From Streptomyces sp. HNM0575 (GTDB lineage: Bacteria > Actinomycetota > Actinomycetes > Streptomycetales > Streptomycetaceae): a stretch of DNA of 64,000 bases. The stretch is taken from contig NZ_JAASAG010000007.1 in NCBI RefSeq assembly GCF_012726265.1, forward strand, positions 372,001-436,000. Reading direction: 5' to 3'. Below the pieces are notes generated by a model. It was given only the letters and a program-made list of their open reading frames with translations, made no database searches and was not told the DNA's origin. Shown here in pieces: positions 7,698 through 15,332 of the stretch; the stretch's first letter is position 1; each line of letters opens with the position of its first letter. Position numbers and translations under genes: made by a program.

Positions 7698-9140
7698 ATG
7701 TCTGCCGAACTCATATCGATCCTGGTGCTGGCGGTGATCTTCGTCGTCGCCACGACGCGTTCCGTCAACATCGGGGCTCTCGCCTTCGCCGCCGCCTTCG
7801 GCGTGGGCACGCTCGCCGCCGGATTCGACGCGGAGAAGGTCTTCTCGGGCTTCCCCGGCGACCTCTTCGTCGTACTCGTCGGGGTGACGTACTTCTTCTC
7901 CATCGCCCGCGCCAACGGCACCACCGACTGGCTCGTGCACGCCGGGATCAGGCTGGTAAGGGGCCGGGTCGTGCTCATCCCGTGGGTGATGTTCGCCGTC
8001 ACCGGCGTGCTGACGGCCATCGGCGCGGTCAGCCCGGCGGCGGTCGCGATCATCGCCCCGGTCGCGATGGGCTTCGCCGCGCGTTACGGCATCCATCCCC
8101 TGCTCATGGGCGCGCTCGTCGTGCACGGCGCACAGGCGGGCGGCTTCTCGCCGATCAGCATCTACGGGACCACCGTCAACAGCATCGTGGCGAGGGAGGG
8201 CCTGCCCGGGAACGAGGTCGCCCTGTTCGCCGCGAGCCTCGTCGTCAACGTCCTCATCGCGGGAGCCGTGTTCGTCGCCTGCGGCGGCATGCGGCTGCGG
8301 GGCGCGAGGGAGTGGGACGGAGACGCCGGGAACGGAGTCGCCGGGGAGTGGCCCGGCGGTGCGGGGGCCGGCGGTGCGGTGCCGTCCGGTCCGGGTTCCG
8401 CGTCCGGCCCCGGCCCCGGTTCCGGTTCCGCGACGGGCCCGGGCTCCGGCGGAACGGCGGCGGCCACGCGCACCCGCGAGAGCACCGCAGTCACAGGGAC
8501 CGCCTCCGGTTACGGGCCGGGTGCGGAGCCCGGCACCGTACGGCTCAACCCGGCACGCGCCGCCACGCTCACCGGCCTCGTCCTGCTCGTGGTGGCCGTG
8601 CTCGGCTTCGAACTCGACGCGGGTCTGACCGCCATCGCCCTGGCCGTGGTGCTCGCCGTGATCTGGCCCGCCGACAGCAAGGAGGCCGTCAACGGCATCG
8701 CGTGGCCGACGGTCCTGCTGGTCTGCGGAATGCTCACCTACGTAACGGTCCTGGAGGAGATGGGCACCATCGAGTGGGCCGGCGAAGGCGTCGCCGCCAT
8801 CGGGGTGCCGCTGGTCGCCGCGCTGCTGTTCTGCTACATCGGCGGTTTCGTCTCGGCCTTCGCCTCCTCCACCGGGATCATCGGCGCCCTCATACCGCTC
8901 GTCGTGCCGTTCCTGGAGAAGGGCGAGATCGGAGCGGTGGGGATGGTGGCCGCGCTGTCGGTCTCGGCCACGGTCGTCGACGTCAGCCCGTTCTCCACCA
9001 ACGGAGCGCTCGTCCTCGCCAGCGCCGAGGAGAGCGGCCGTGACCGGCTGTTCCGCCAACTGATGATCTACGGAGGCGTGGTGACGGCCGCGGTGCCGGC
9101 GCTGGTATGGCTGGCCATGGTCGTACCCGGGTTCGGGTGA
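7698..9140 (+). CDS. MatC-like dicarboxylate (malonate) carrier
   Basis: A polytopic membrane protein of 480 aa of the MatC/C4-dicarboxylate carrier type, expected to import malonate. Hydrophobic segments start at the N-terminus (ELISILVLAVIFVVATTRS), followed by family-like LVGVTYFFSIARANGTTDWL and GAVSPAAVAIIAPVAMGF. A central hydrophilic linker of about 90 residues (near 200-285) is Gly/Pro/Ser/Ala-rich low complexity, longer than needed for the fold. ATG 7698 was chosen; the open frame extends far upstream without sense. It precedes the malonyl-CoA ligase gene by 228 bp. Confidence 0.82.
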   Translation: MSAELISILVLAVIFVVATTRSVNIGALAFAAAFGVGTLAAGFDAEKVFSGFPGDLFVVLVGVTYFFSIARANGTTDWLVHAGIRLVRGRVVLIPWVMFAVTGVLTAIGAVSPAAVAIIAPVAMGFAARYGIHPLLMGALVVHGAQAGGFSPISIYGTTVNSIVAREGLPGNEVALFAASLVVNVLIAGAVFVACGGMRLRGAREWDGDAGNGVAGEWPGGAGAGGAVPSGPGSASGPGPGSGSATGPGSGGTAAATRTRESTAVTGTASGYGPGAEPGTVRLNPARAATLTGLVLLVVAVLGFELDAGLTAIALAVVLAVIWPADSKEAVNGIAWPTVLLVCGMLTYVTVLEEMGTIEWAGEGVAAIGVPLVAALLFCYIGGFVSAFASSTGIIGALIPLVVPFLEKGEIGAVGMVAALSVSATVVDVSPFSTNGALVLASAEESGRDRLFRQLMIYGGVVTAAVPALVWLAMVVPGFG

Positions 9141-9368
9141 CCGGCGGACGGGCACCGGGACCGTGACGGGCGGTCCACCAGGCCCGGTCCCGGGCGCTCG
9201 TCCGCCCTCCCGCCGCGGCGGCTCGGCCCCGGCGGACCGACCGGCCGACCCGGCCGACCGGCTCACCGTCCCGACCGTCCGGCCGAACCGTCCCGCCCGC
9301 GAAGCGCCCGCCGCATCCGCCGTCGAGCGACCGAGCGACCGAACAAGCAAGACTGCGAGGAGAGTCCC

Positions 9369-10805
9369 GTGCCCACCCTGTTTCCGGCGCTGACCGCCCC
9401 GACCGCGAAGCCCGCACTGCGATTCGGCGACGAGTCGCTCACCTACGCCGAACTCGCCGACGTGGCGGGGGCGCTCGCCGCGGAGCTGCCCCCCGGCCGC
9501 AGGGTCGCCGTCTGGGCCACGCCCACCATGGAGACCTGCGTGGCGGTGGTGGCCGCGCTGTTCGCCGGAGCACCCGTCGTGCCGCTCAACCCGAAGACCG
9601 GGGAGCGCGAACTCGCCCACATCGTGGGGGACAGCGAGCCCGCGCTCGTACTCGCGGGGCACGACGTGGAACTGCCGGGCGCGCTCGACGCGCTGCCCCG
9701 TACCGGCATCGACACGGCCCCGCCGCCTGCCACGGTGCCGCTGCCCGCCGACGCGGACGACGAGGCACCCGCGGTGATCGTCTACACCTCGGGCACCACC
9801 GGCTCGCCCAAGGGCGCCGTGCTGCCGCGCCGCGCGCTGACCGCCACCCTCGACGCCCTCCAGGACGCCTGGCAGTGGACGGAGGACGACGTCCTCGTGC
9901 ACGGGCTGCCGCTCTTCCATGTGCACGGGCTGATCCTCGGCATCCTCGGTCCGCTGCGCCGCGGCGGCACCGTGCGGCACCTCGGCCGCTTCTCCACCGA
10001 CGGCGTGCGCCGCGCCCTTGAGGGCGACGGCACGATGCTCTTCGGCGTACCGACGATGTACCACCGCATCGCCGAAGAGGTGGGCGAGGACGGGCAGTTG
10101 GCGAAGGCCCTGTCCGGGGCCCGGCTGCTGGTCTCGGGCTCGGCGGCGCTCCCCGTGCACGACCACGAGCGGATCGCCGCCGCCACCGGGCAGCGGATCG
10201 TCGAGCGTTACGGCATGACCGAGACGCTGATGAACACCAGCGTGCGGGCCGACGGCGAGCGCCGCCCCGGCGCCGTGGGCCTGCCGCTGGAGGGAGTCGA
10301 GCTGCGGCTCGTCGACGACGACGGGCGGACCGTGGAGGCGTGGGACGGGGAGACGGTGGGGGAGATCCAGGTCCGCGGGCGCAACCTGTTCACCGAGTAC
10401 CTCAACCGGCCCGACGCGACCGCGGAGGCCTTCGACGGCGGCTGGTTCCGCACGGGCGACGTCGCCGCGCGCGACTCCGACGGCTATGTACGGATCGTGG
10501 GCCGCAAGGCAACGGACATCATCAAGAGCGGCGGATACAAGATCGGGGCGGGCGAGATCGAGAACGCGCTGCTCGAACACCCCGACGTGGCCGAGGCCGC
10601 GGTGACCGGGGAGAGCGACGACGATCTCGGCGAACGCATCGTCGCCTGGGTCGTCCCCGGCGCCCGCACCCCCGGCGAGCAGGAGCTCGCCGACCACGTC
10701 GCGGGACAGCTCTCTCCGCACAAGCGGCCGCGCGTGGTGCGCTTCCGCGAGTCGCTGCCGCGCAACGACATGGGCAAGCTGATGAAGCGTGCGCTCCATG
10801 AGTGA
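9369..10805 (+). CDS. matB: Malonyl-CoA synthetase, MatB-like acyl-CoA ligase
   Basis: ANL-superfamily enzyme of 478 aa that activates malonate (often methylmalonate too) with ATP and CoA. The AMP-binding P-loop YTSGTTGSPKGAVL lies at about residues 138-151, followed by YGMTETLMN, the hinge GRKATDIIKSGGYKIGAGEIE, and the catalytic lysine in NDMGKLMKR near the C-terminus. The GMTET and hinge regions match MatB proteins rather than long-chain ligases. The start is GTG 9369 with GAGGAG upstream. It overlaps the next gene by 8 bp, so they are translationally linked. Confidence 0.9.
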   Translation: MPTLFPALTAPTAKPALRFGDESLTYAELADVAGALAAELPPGRRVAVWATPTMETCVAVVAALFAGAPVVPLNPKTGERELAHIVGDSEPALVLAGHDVELPGALDALPRTGIDTAPPPATVPLPADADDEAPAVIVYTSGTTGSPKGAVLPRRALTATLDALQDAWQWTEDDVLVHGLPLFHVHGLILGILGPLRRGGTVRHLGRFSTDGVRRALEGDGTMLFGVPTMYHRIAEEVGEDGQLAKALSGARLLVSGSAALPVHDHERIAAATGQRIVERYGMTETLMNTSVRADGERRPGAVGLPLEGVELRLVDDDGRTVEAWDGETVGEIQVRGRNLFTEYLNRPDATAEAFDGGWFRTGDVAARDSDGYVRIVGRKATDIIKSGGYKIGAGEIENALLEHPDVAEAAVTGESDDDLGERIVAWVVPGARTPGEQELADHVAGQLSPHKRPRVVRFRESLPRNDMGKLMKRALHE

Positions 10806-12576
10806 CCGTCACGGCGTGGACCGCGGGCGCGGAGCCCGCGGGCGCGGAGCCCGCGAGGGCGGCGAGGCCCGTCCCCGCGGGGACGGCGGACCGGGCGGCA
10901 CGGTCGGATCGGGCGCTTCGGGTGGCACGGGTGGCACGGGTGGCACGGGCGGCACGGCGCGGGCCGCGGTGCGCGAAGTCGCAAGCGGCTTCAGGGAGTT
11001 CGAGCCGCCCGCGGTCCCGGACGCGGCCGTGCCCGGCGGTCACGGCGGTGCACCGGACGGCCCGCTGGGCTGGCGCGGCTACGATGCGGCGCGCGAGCGC
11101 GCGCGGGAGCGCACCGGCGAGAGCGAGTCGGTGGTCTGCGGCACGGCACTGATCGGCGGCCGTACGGGGAACGGCGGTCCTACTGAGGACGGGGGCCGTA
11201 CGGGGAACGGAGGCGGTACGGATGCGGGGCGTGCCGAGGGGACCGAAGTCGTGCTGCTCTCCTTCGAGTTCGGCTATCTGGGCGGATCGCTCGGCGCCCG
11301 CACGGGCGACCGGATCGCCGCCGCGTACGAGTACGCCCGTACGCACCGGATGCCGCTGGTCTCGCTGATCGCGACGGGCGGCAGCCGCATGCAGGAGGGC
11401 ATGGTCGCGCTGAGCCAACTTCAGCGCGTGGCACGGGAGTCGGCGCTGGCACGCCGCGCCGGGGTGCCGCAGATCGCGGTGCTGCGCGATCCGGCGACCG
11501 GCGGCGGCTGGGCCACGCTCGGTGCGGGCGCCGACGTCGTACTGGCGCTGCCGGGCGCCCAGGTCGCCTTCGCCGGTTCCCGGGTGCGGCCCGCCGACGC
11601 GGACACGGCGGCGTACACGGCCGAGGGGCAGTACGCCGCCGGGCACATCGACCGGATCGTCGAGCCGTACGAGCTGGGCGCGGTGCTGGAGCGCTGGCTC
11701 ATTCTGCTCACGGGCGGTGGCCGGGTGCGGAGCCATGGGAACGGCACGGGCGAGAACGGCACGGAGGCGACCGCGGAGGCCGCTGCGGGCCCGTCTTCCG
11801 CCGCGGGTACGGGCCCGGACGGCGCCGGCGCCGCGATCGCCGACGTCAGCCCGGCGCCCGTGCCCCGGGCCCTGCCGGTCCCCGCGCCGTCCGCGCCCTC
11901 CGCTCGGGACGACGCCCCGCAGCCCGTGCCGTCCAGTGGACAGGAGGCGGTGGCACGCGCCCGTACCGCCGAACGGCCGCGCGCCGCCGCCTACTTGGAC
12001 GACTACTTCGACTGGCGCGAGGACGTGCGCGGCGACCGCTGCGGAGGCGTCGACCCGGGAATGCTCTGTGGCTTCGGGCGCCGCGACGGCCGTACGGTCG
12101 CCTACGCCGCGCAGAACGGCACCGCCAACCAGCCCGCCGGTTTCCGCACGGCGGCGCGGCTCATCCGTACCGCGGACCGGCTCGGCATCCCCGTCCTCAC
12201 CCTCATCGACACCCCGGGTGCGGCCAATGACGCCGAGGCCGAGAGCGCCGGAGCCGGGCCGTCGATCGCGGAGGCGTTCGCCGCCGTCGCGGAGGCGGCC
12301 GTGCCGGTCACGTCGCTGCTGATCGGGGAGGGCGGCTCGGGCGGTGCGCTCGCGCTCGCCGCGCCCGGCAGGCTGTGGGTCACCCCGGACAGCTACTTCT
12401 CGGTGATCGCACCGGAGTTGGCCGCCGCCATTCTCAAGCGTCCCCCTGAGGAGGCCGCCGCGACGGCCGACGAACTGATGCTGCGCCCGCAGGACGTGGT
12501 GCGGCTTGGCGTCGCACGGGGGATCGTGGGCGTACGGAGCAGCGAGAACGGGGCGTCGCGGAGCGACGCCGCCTGA
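10798..12576 (+). CDS. Fused beta-alpha carboxyltransferase, possible malonyl-CoA decarboxylase
   Basis: A 592-aa protein with two crotonase-like carboxyltransferase halves. After about 110 low-complexity Gly-rich residues comes a beta-like half (about 150-310, including ATGGSRMQEGM and GAGADVVLALPGAQVAFAG), then a linker and an alpha-like half (about 395-575, including TLIDTPGAANDAEAESAG and GEGGSGGALALA). The Cys4 zinc finger of bacterial AccD is absent. No biotin carboxylase or biotin carrier gene is nearby. Overlap with matB suggests it acts on malonyl-CoA, perhaps as a biotin-independent decarboxylase like the MdcD/MdcE pair. A misplaced acyl-CoA carboxylase subunit is the alternative. 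Confidence 0.72.
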   Translation: MSDRHGVDRGRGARGRGAREGGEARPRGDGGPGGTVGSGASGGTGGTGGTGGTARAAVREVASGFREFEPPAVPDAAVPGGHGGAPDGPLGWRGYDAARERARERTGESESVVCGTALIGGRTGNGGPTEDGGRTGNGGGTDAGRAEGTEVVLLSFEFGYLGGSLGARTGDRIAAAYEYARTHRMPLVSLIATGGSRMQEGMVALSQLQRVARESALARRAGVPQIAVLRDPATGGGWATLGAGADVVLALPGAQVAFAGSRVRPADADTAAYTAEGQYAAGHIDRIVEPYELGAVLERWLILLTGGGRVRSHGNGTGENGTEATAEAAAGPSSAAGTGPDGAGAAIADVSPAPVPRALPVPAPSAPSARDDAPQPVPSSGQEAVARARTAERPRAAAYLDDYFDWREDVRGDRCGGVDPGMLCGFGRRDGRTVAYAAQNGTANQPAGFRTAARLIRTADRLGIPVLTLIDTPGAANDAEAESAGAGPSIAEAFAAVAEAAVPVTSLLIGEGGSGGALALAAPGRLWVTPDSYFSVIAPELAAAILKRPPEEAAATADELMLRPQDVVRLGVARGIVGVRSSENGASRSDAA

Positions 12577-12603
12577 GCGGGTGCCCTGAGCGGGTGCTCT
12601 GAG
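12571..12603 (+). repeat. 13-bp tandem repeat at the carboxyltransferase stop
   Basis: About 2.5 copies of a CCTGAGCGGGTGC unit begin at the stop codon. TGA falls at 12574, 12587 and 12600, one in each reading frame. Confidence 0.65.
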
Positions 12604-12905
12604 GCGTGTACGTTGCCCGGCGGGCCGCCGACGAAGCCCTCCCTGCGCCGGTCCGGGCGCACGACGCCCCACGCGGGTGCGTTGCCTCCGTCCTCGCCGT
12701 CCCGCTCGCCGCCGTCGCGCTCGCCGTCGTTCCTGCCGCCGCCTTCCCCGGCGCCCCCGCTCCTGCCGCTGCCGGAGTCCGGTGTGGCGGCGGTGCGGTG
12801 GAACTCGTGGCCCCGTACCCGTACCCGCACTCCGGCGGGTGCCGGTGCCGGTGCCGGTGCGCTGTCGCCGACGGCGACCGCCTCGCGGTAGCCGAGTGTG
12901 AGCCG
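12601..12905 (-). pseudogene. Duplicated fragment of the cobB 3' end
   Basis: This segment is a diverged direct copy of 15399-15661, the last part of cobB. On the minus strand it encodes the same landmarks (RLTLGYREAVAVGDS, VRGHEFHRTA, APAWGVVRPDRRREGFVGG). It is 305 bp against 263 bp; the 42 extra bases are expansions of short repeats, and their total is a multiple of three, so the CobB frame stays open. It has no start, active-site cysteine or P-loop and is not a working enzyme by itself. It lies just past the 3' end of cobC, next to a minisatellite. A chimeric ORF (13211 to 12393) runs through both, but I do not call it as a gene. Confidence 0.75.
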
Positions 12906-13170
12906 GGGTTGTGAGCGCGGGTCTTGAGGCAGGAACGTGAGGCCGGGCTGTGAGCGCGGGCCTTGAGCCGGGAACGTGAACCCGGGTTGTGAGCCGTGAC
13001 CGTGAGGCCGGGCTGTGAGCGGGGGCCCTGGGCCGGGAACGTGAACCCGGGTTGTGAGCGCGGGTCCTGAGTCGGGAACCCCAACCCAGGCTGTGAACCG
13101 GGGCTCTGCGCGCAGGTCCTGAGCCGGGCCTTGGGCCGGGAACGTGAGCCGGGAACGTGGGCCCGGGCCG
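12893..13170. repeat. 39-bp minisatellite
   Basis: About six to seven imperfect units of a 39-bp sequence (GTGAACCCGGGTTGTGAGC, then GCGGGTCCTGAGCCGGGAAC) fill most of the gap between the cobB fragment and cobC. Because 39 is a multiple of three, minus-strand frames read a 13-residue repeat, but no start or homology supports translation. The rest of 13171-13278 shows nothing recognisable. Confidence 0.7.
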
Positions 13171-13278
13171 TAGACGGTGACCCGTGGACAGCCCGAACGG
13201 GCTCCCCGCATACGGGTGTTCGGTACGCACTCGCCCGCCCCGCCCCGCCCCCGGGGGGCCGGGCAACTCCCGCTCCGT

Positions 13279-14748
13279 TCAGGGTCGTTCGGCGAGCAGT
13301 TCGCCGATGGCTGCGGCCAGCCGGTCCGTGCACTCCTCGTCCCGTACCGCGATGCGCAGCCACTGCGGTCCGAGCCCGGGGAAGGTGTCCCCCCGGCGTA
13401 CCGCGAAGCCCAGCGACCGCAGCCCCTCGCGGAGCGCGGCCGCGCGCGGGTGCCGTACGAGGACGAACGGTGCCCGCGGAACCCCGTGCACGGAGAGCCC
13501 GGCCGGTGCGAACTCGCCCAGCCGCGCCAGGAGATGGTCCCGGTCGCGGGCGACGGCGTGCGCCGCGTCCTCGGCCTCCGCGAGCGCCCGCGGCTCGCAG
13601 CACGCTTCCGCCGCCGTCAGCGCGGGCGCCGAGACCGGCCAGAGCGGCTGCTGCCGCCCGAGGGCGGCGATCGTGGCGGCGTCGGAGAGCACGTAGCCGA
13701 TGCGCAGCCCCGCCAGGCCCCAAGTCTTGGTGAGGCTGCGGAGCACCAGGACACGGCCCGGAAGCGGGAGCCGCGGCCCTGAGCCCCGGCCGTCGGCAGG
13801 CTGAGCGAACAGCGGCGCCAGCGACTCCCGTTCGCCGGGCACGGCGTCGATGAACGCCTCGTCGACGACGAGCGTGCGTCCCTCGCGTGCGAGCCGCGCG
13901 AGCGTCCGCGCCGGGTGCAGCACCGATGTCGGGTTGGTCGGGTTGCCCACGACGACGAGGTCCGCGTCCGCGGGGACGGTCGCCGGGTCGAGCCGGAAGC
14001 CGTCGTCCGCGGCGAGCAGCACCCGCTCCACGTCGTGCCCGGCGTCCCGCAGCGCCGCCTCGGGCTCGGTGAACTGCGGGTGCACCACGACGGGACGGCT
14101 CGCGTCCAGCGCCCGCGCCAGCAGCACGAACGCCTCGGCCGCGCCCGCCGTGAGCAGCACCTGCTCCTCGTCGAGACCGTGCCGCGCGGCCACGGCCCGG
14201 CGGGCGGCGCGGCCGTCCGGGTAGGCGGCCAGCCGGTCGAGGGACGCGGCGATGCGGGCCTTGAGCCAGGAAGGGGGAGTGCCCGTACGCACGTTGACCG
14301 CGAGGTCCGTCAACTCCCGCCCGTCACCGCGGACTTCGGCGTCGCCGTGGTGCCGCAGGGCGGTGTCGCCCCGGCTCGCCCCGTCGCCGTTCCGCGCGCC
14401 CGCGGTCTCAACGGCCATGTCCGTGCGGGTACTCGGGCGGGTGTTCGGGCCTGCACCCGTGCCCTTACCGGTACTCGCGCGGGTCCCCGGGCTCGCGCCC
14501 GTCCCCGTACCAGCGCCCGCGTTCGCGGCTGTGCCCACGCCTGATTCGTCGCCGGAGCCGATGCCCGGGCCTCTGCCCCCGCCGCCGTTCGTTCCCGTAT
14601 TCCCGGCCGTGTCCGTACGTCCGTGAGGGGACTCGTCCGCCCGGGTGCCGCCCCCGGCCGGGTGCCGCCCGTCGTCACCGGCTGAACTCCCGGCGTGGAG
14701 AGGGACGTTGGGCCCGTCGGCGCCGGTGCGCCGTGTGCCGCGGGTCAT
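13279..14748 (-). CDS. cobC: Threonine-phosphate decarboxylase-like CobC
   Basis: PLP fold-type I enzyme related to CobC/CobD and histidinol-phosphate aminotransferase, expected to supply (R)-1-aminopropanol phosphate for the nucleotide loop of cobalamin. The total is 489 aa. The first ~135 residues are Gly/Thr/Arg-rich low complexity; the catalytic part begins near ELTDLAVNVRTGTPPSWL. The substrate-binding VVVGNPTNPTSVLHP, the aspartate of LVVDEAFID and the PLP lysine in LRSLTKTWGLAGLRIGY are present. ATG 14748 overlaps the cobE stop (ATGA). A start inside the low-complexity region is possible, since the core family needs only about 350 residues. Confidence 0.82.
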   Translation of the reverse strand: MTRGTRRTGADGPNVPLHAGSSAGDDGRHPAGGGTRADESPHGRTDTAGNTGTNGGGGRGPGIGSGDESGVGTAANAGAGTGTGASPGTRASTGKGTGAGPNTRPSTRTDMAVETAGARNGDGASRGDTALRHHGDAEVRGDGRELTDLAVNVRTGTPPSWLKARIAASLDRLAAYPDGRAARRAVAARHGLDEEQVLLTAGAAEAFVLLARALDASRPVVVHPQFTEPEAALRDAGHDVERVLLAADDGFRLDPATVPADADLVVVGNPTNPTSVLHPARTLARLAREGRTLVVDEAFIDAVPGERESLAPLFAQPADGRGSGPRLPLPGRVLVLRSLTKTWGLAGLRIGYVLSDAATIAALGRQQPLWPVSAPALTAAEACCEPRALAEAEDAAHAVARDRDHLLARLGEFAPAGLSVHGVPRAPFVLVRHPRAAALREGLRSLGFAVRRGDTFPGLGPQWLRIAVRDEECTDRLAAAIGELLAERP

Positions 14749-15332
14749 GACCGCCTCCCGCGGCCCGGCGGGCGGCCGCGTGCCACGGCGACCGTGACCG
14801 GTGCCGGAGTGCCGTCGAGCGGCGCCGGCTTGGACTTGGGGACGACCAGCCTGCCGTCCTCGCCGGCGGCGGTGAGGGCCGCGGCCTCGGCGACGGACGG
14901 CGTGCCGACGGCCGTCTGCGGGGCGCCGGACGGGTTCGGTACGTCGACCGCGGCGAGCACGTCCGCCGCGTAGGTGCGCAGCGGCAGGTCCAGCCGGTCG
15001 GCGGCCGCGAGCAGCCCGGGCTCGCCCGCCTTGGCGTCGACCGTCGCCAGCGCCGTCACGGAACGCAGCGACAGCCCCGCCCCGGCGAGCGTCCGCTCGA
15101 TCAAGGCGATCACCTCGTCGCCGCCGACTCCCCGCCCGGCGCCGATGCCGACCGCCAGCGACGGAGGACGGGGCGCTGCGGCTTTCTCCGGAGCGGCGGC
15201 TTCTCGGCTCCCGTCTGCTTCCCGGTTCCGCTCCCTGCCCCGCACCTCGGCTCCGCCCCCGACTCCCTTACCGGGGACGCCGGTTGCCGGGGGATGGCCG
15301 GTGCCCGCGCCCGCTCCGCTCAGCCCCCGCAC
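14745..15332 (-). CDS. cobE: CobE/CbiG C-terminal domain protein
   Basis: A small protein of the CobE / CbiG C-terminal family, thought to act in corrin ring contraction chemistry. The diagnostic core is SLAVGIGAGRGVGGDEVIALIE followed by AGLSLRSVTALATVDAKAGE and GLLAAADRLDLPLRTY. GTG 15332 was chosen (195 aa) because AGAGGTG lies about 6 nt upstream and it overlaps the cobB stop by 13 bp; GTG 15341 is an alternative. About 70 low-complexity residues precede the domain. It shows no CbiG N-terminal domain. Confidence 0.72.
   Translation of the reverse strand: MRGLSGAGAGTGHPPATGVPGKGVGGGAEVRGRERNREADGSREAAAPEKAAAPRPPSLAVGIGAGRGVGGDEVIALIERTLAGAGLSLRSVTALATVDAKAGEPGLLAAADRLDLPLRTYAADVLAAVDVPNPSGAPQTAVGTPSVAEAAALTAAGEDGRLVVPKSKPAPLDGTPAPVTVAVARGRPPGRGRRS

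Noticed and set aside
7482..10799. 1105-codon minus-strand open frame
   Set aside because: It lies antisense to matC and matB, whose motifs are clear, and its translation is Arg/Gly/His-rich with no family features. Such frames are artefacts of GC-rich third positions.
12393..13211. 272-codon chimeric ORF (13-residue repeats plus CobB tail)
   Set aside because: The frame is open and interesting, but there is no ribosome site and no evidence of expression, and it overlaps the end of the carboxyltransferase gene, so it is not called a gene.
10522..13266. 914-codon minus-strand open frame
   Set aside because: Antisense to the carboxyltransferase, with no start signal and low-complexity translation. 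Only the cobB-like part, in a different frame (12393-13211), is informative.
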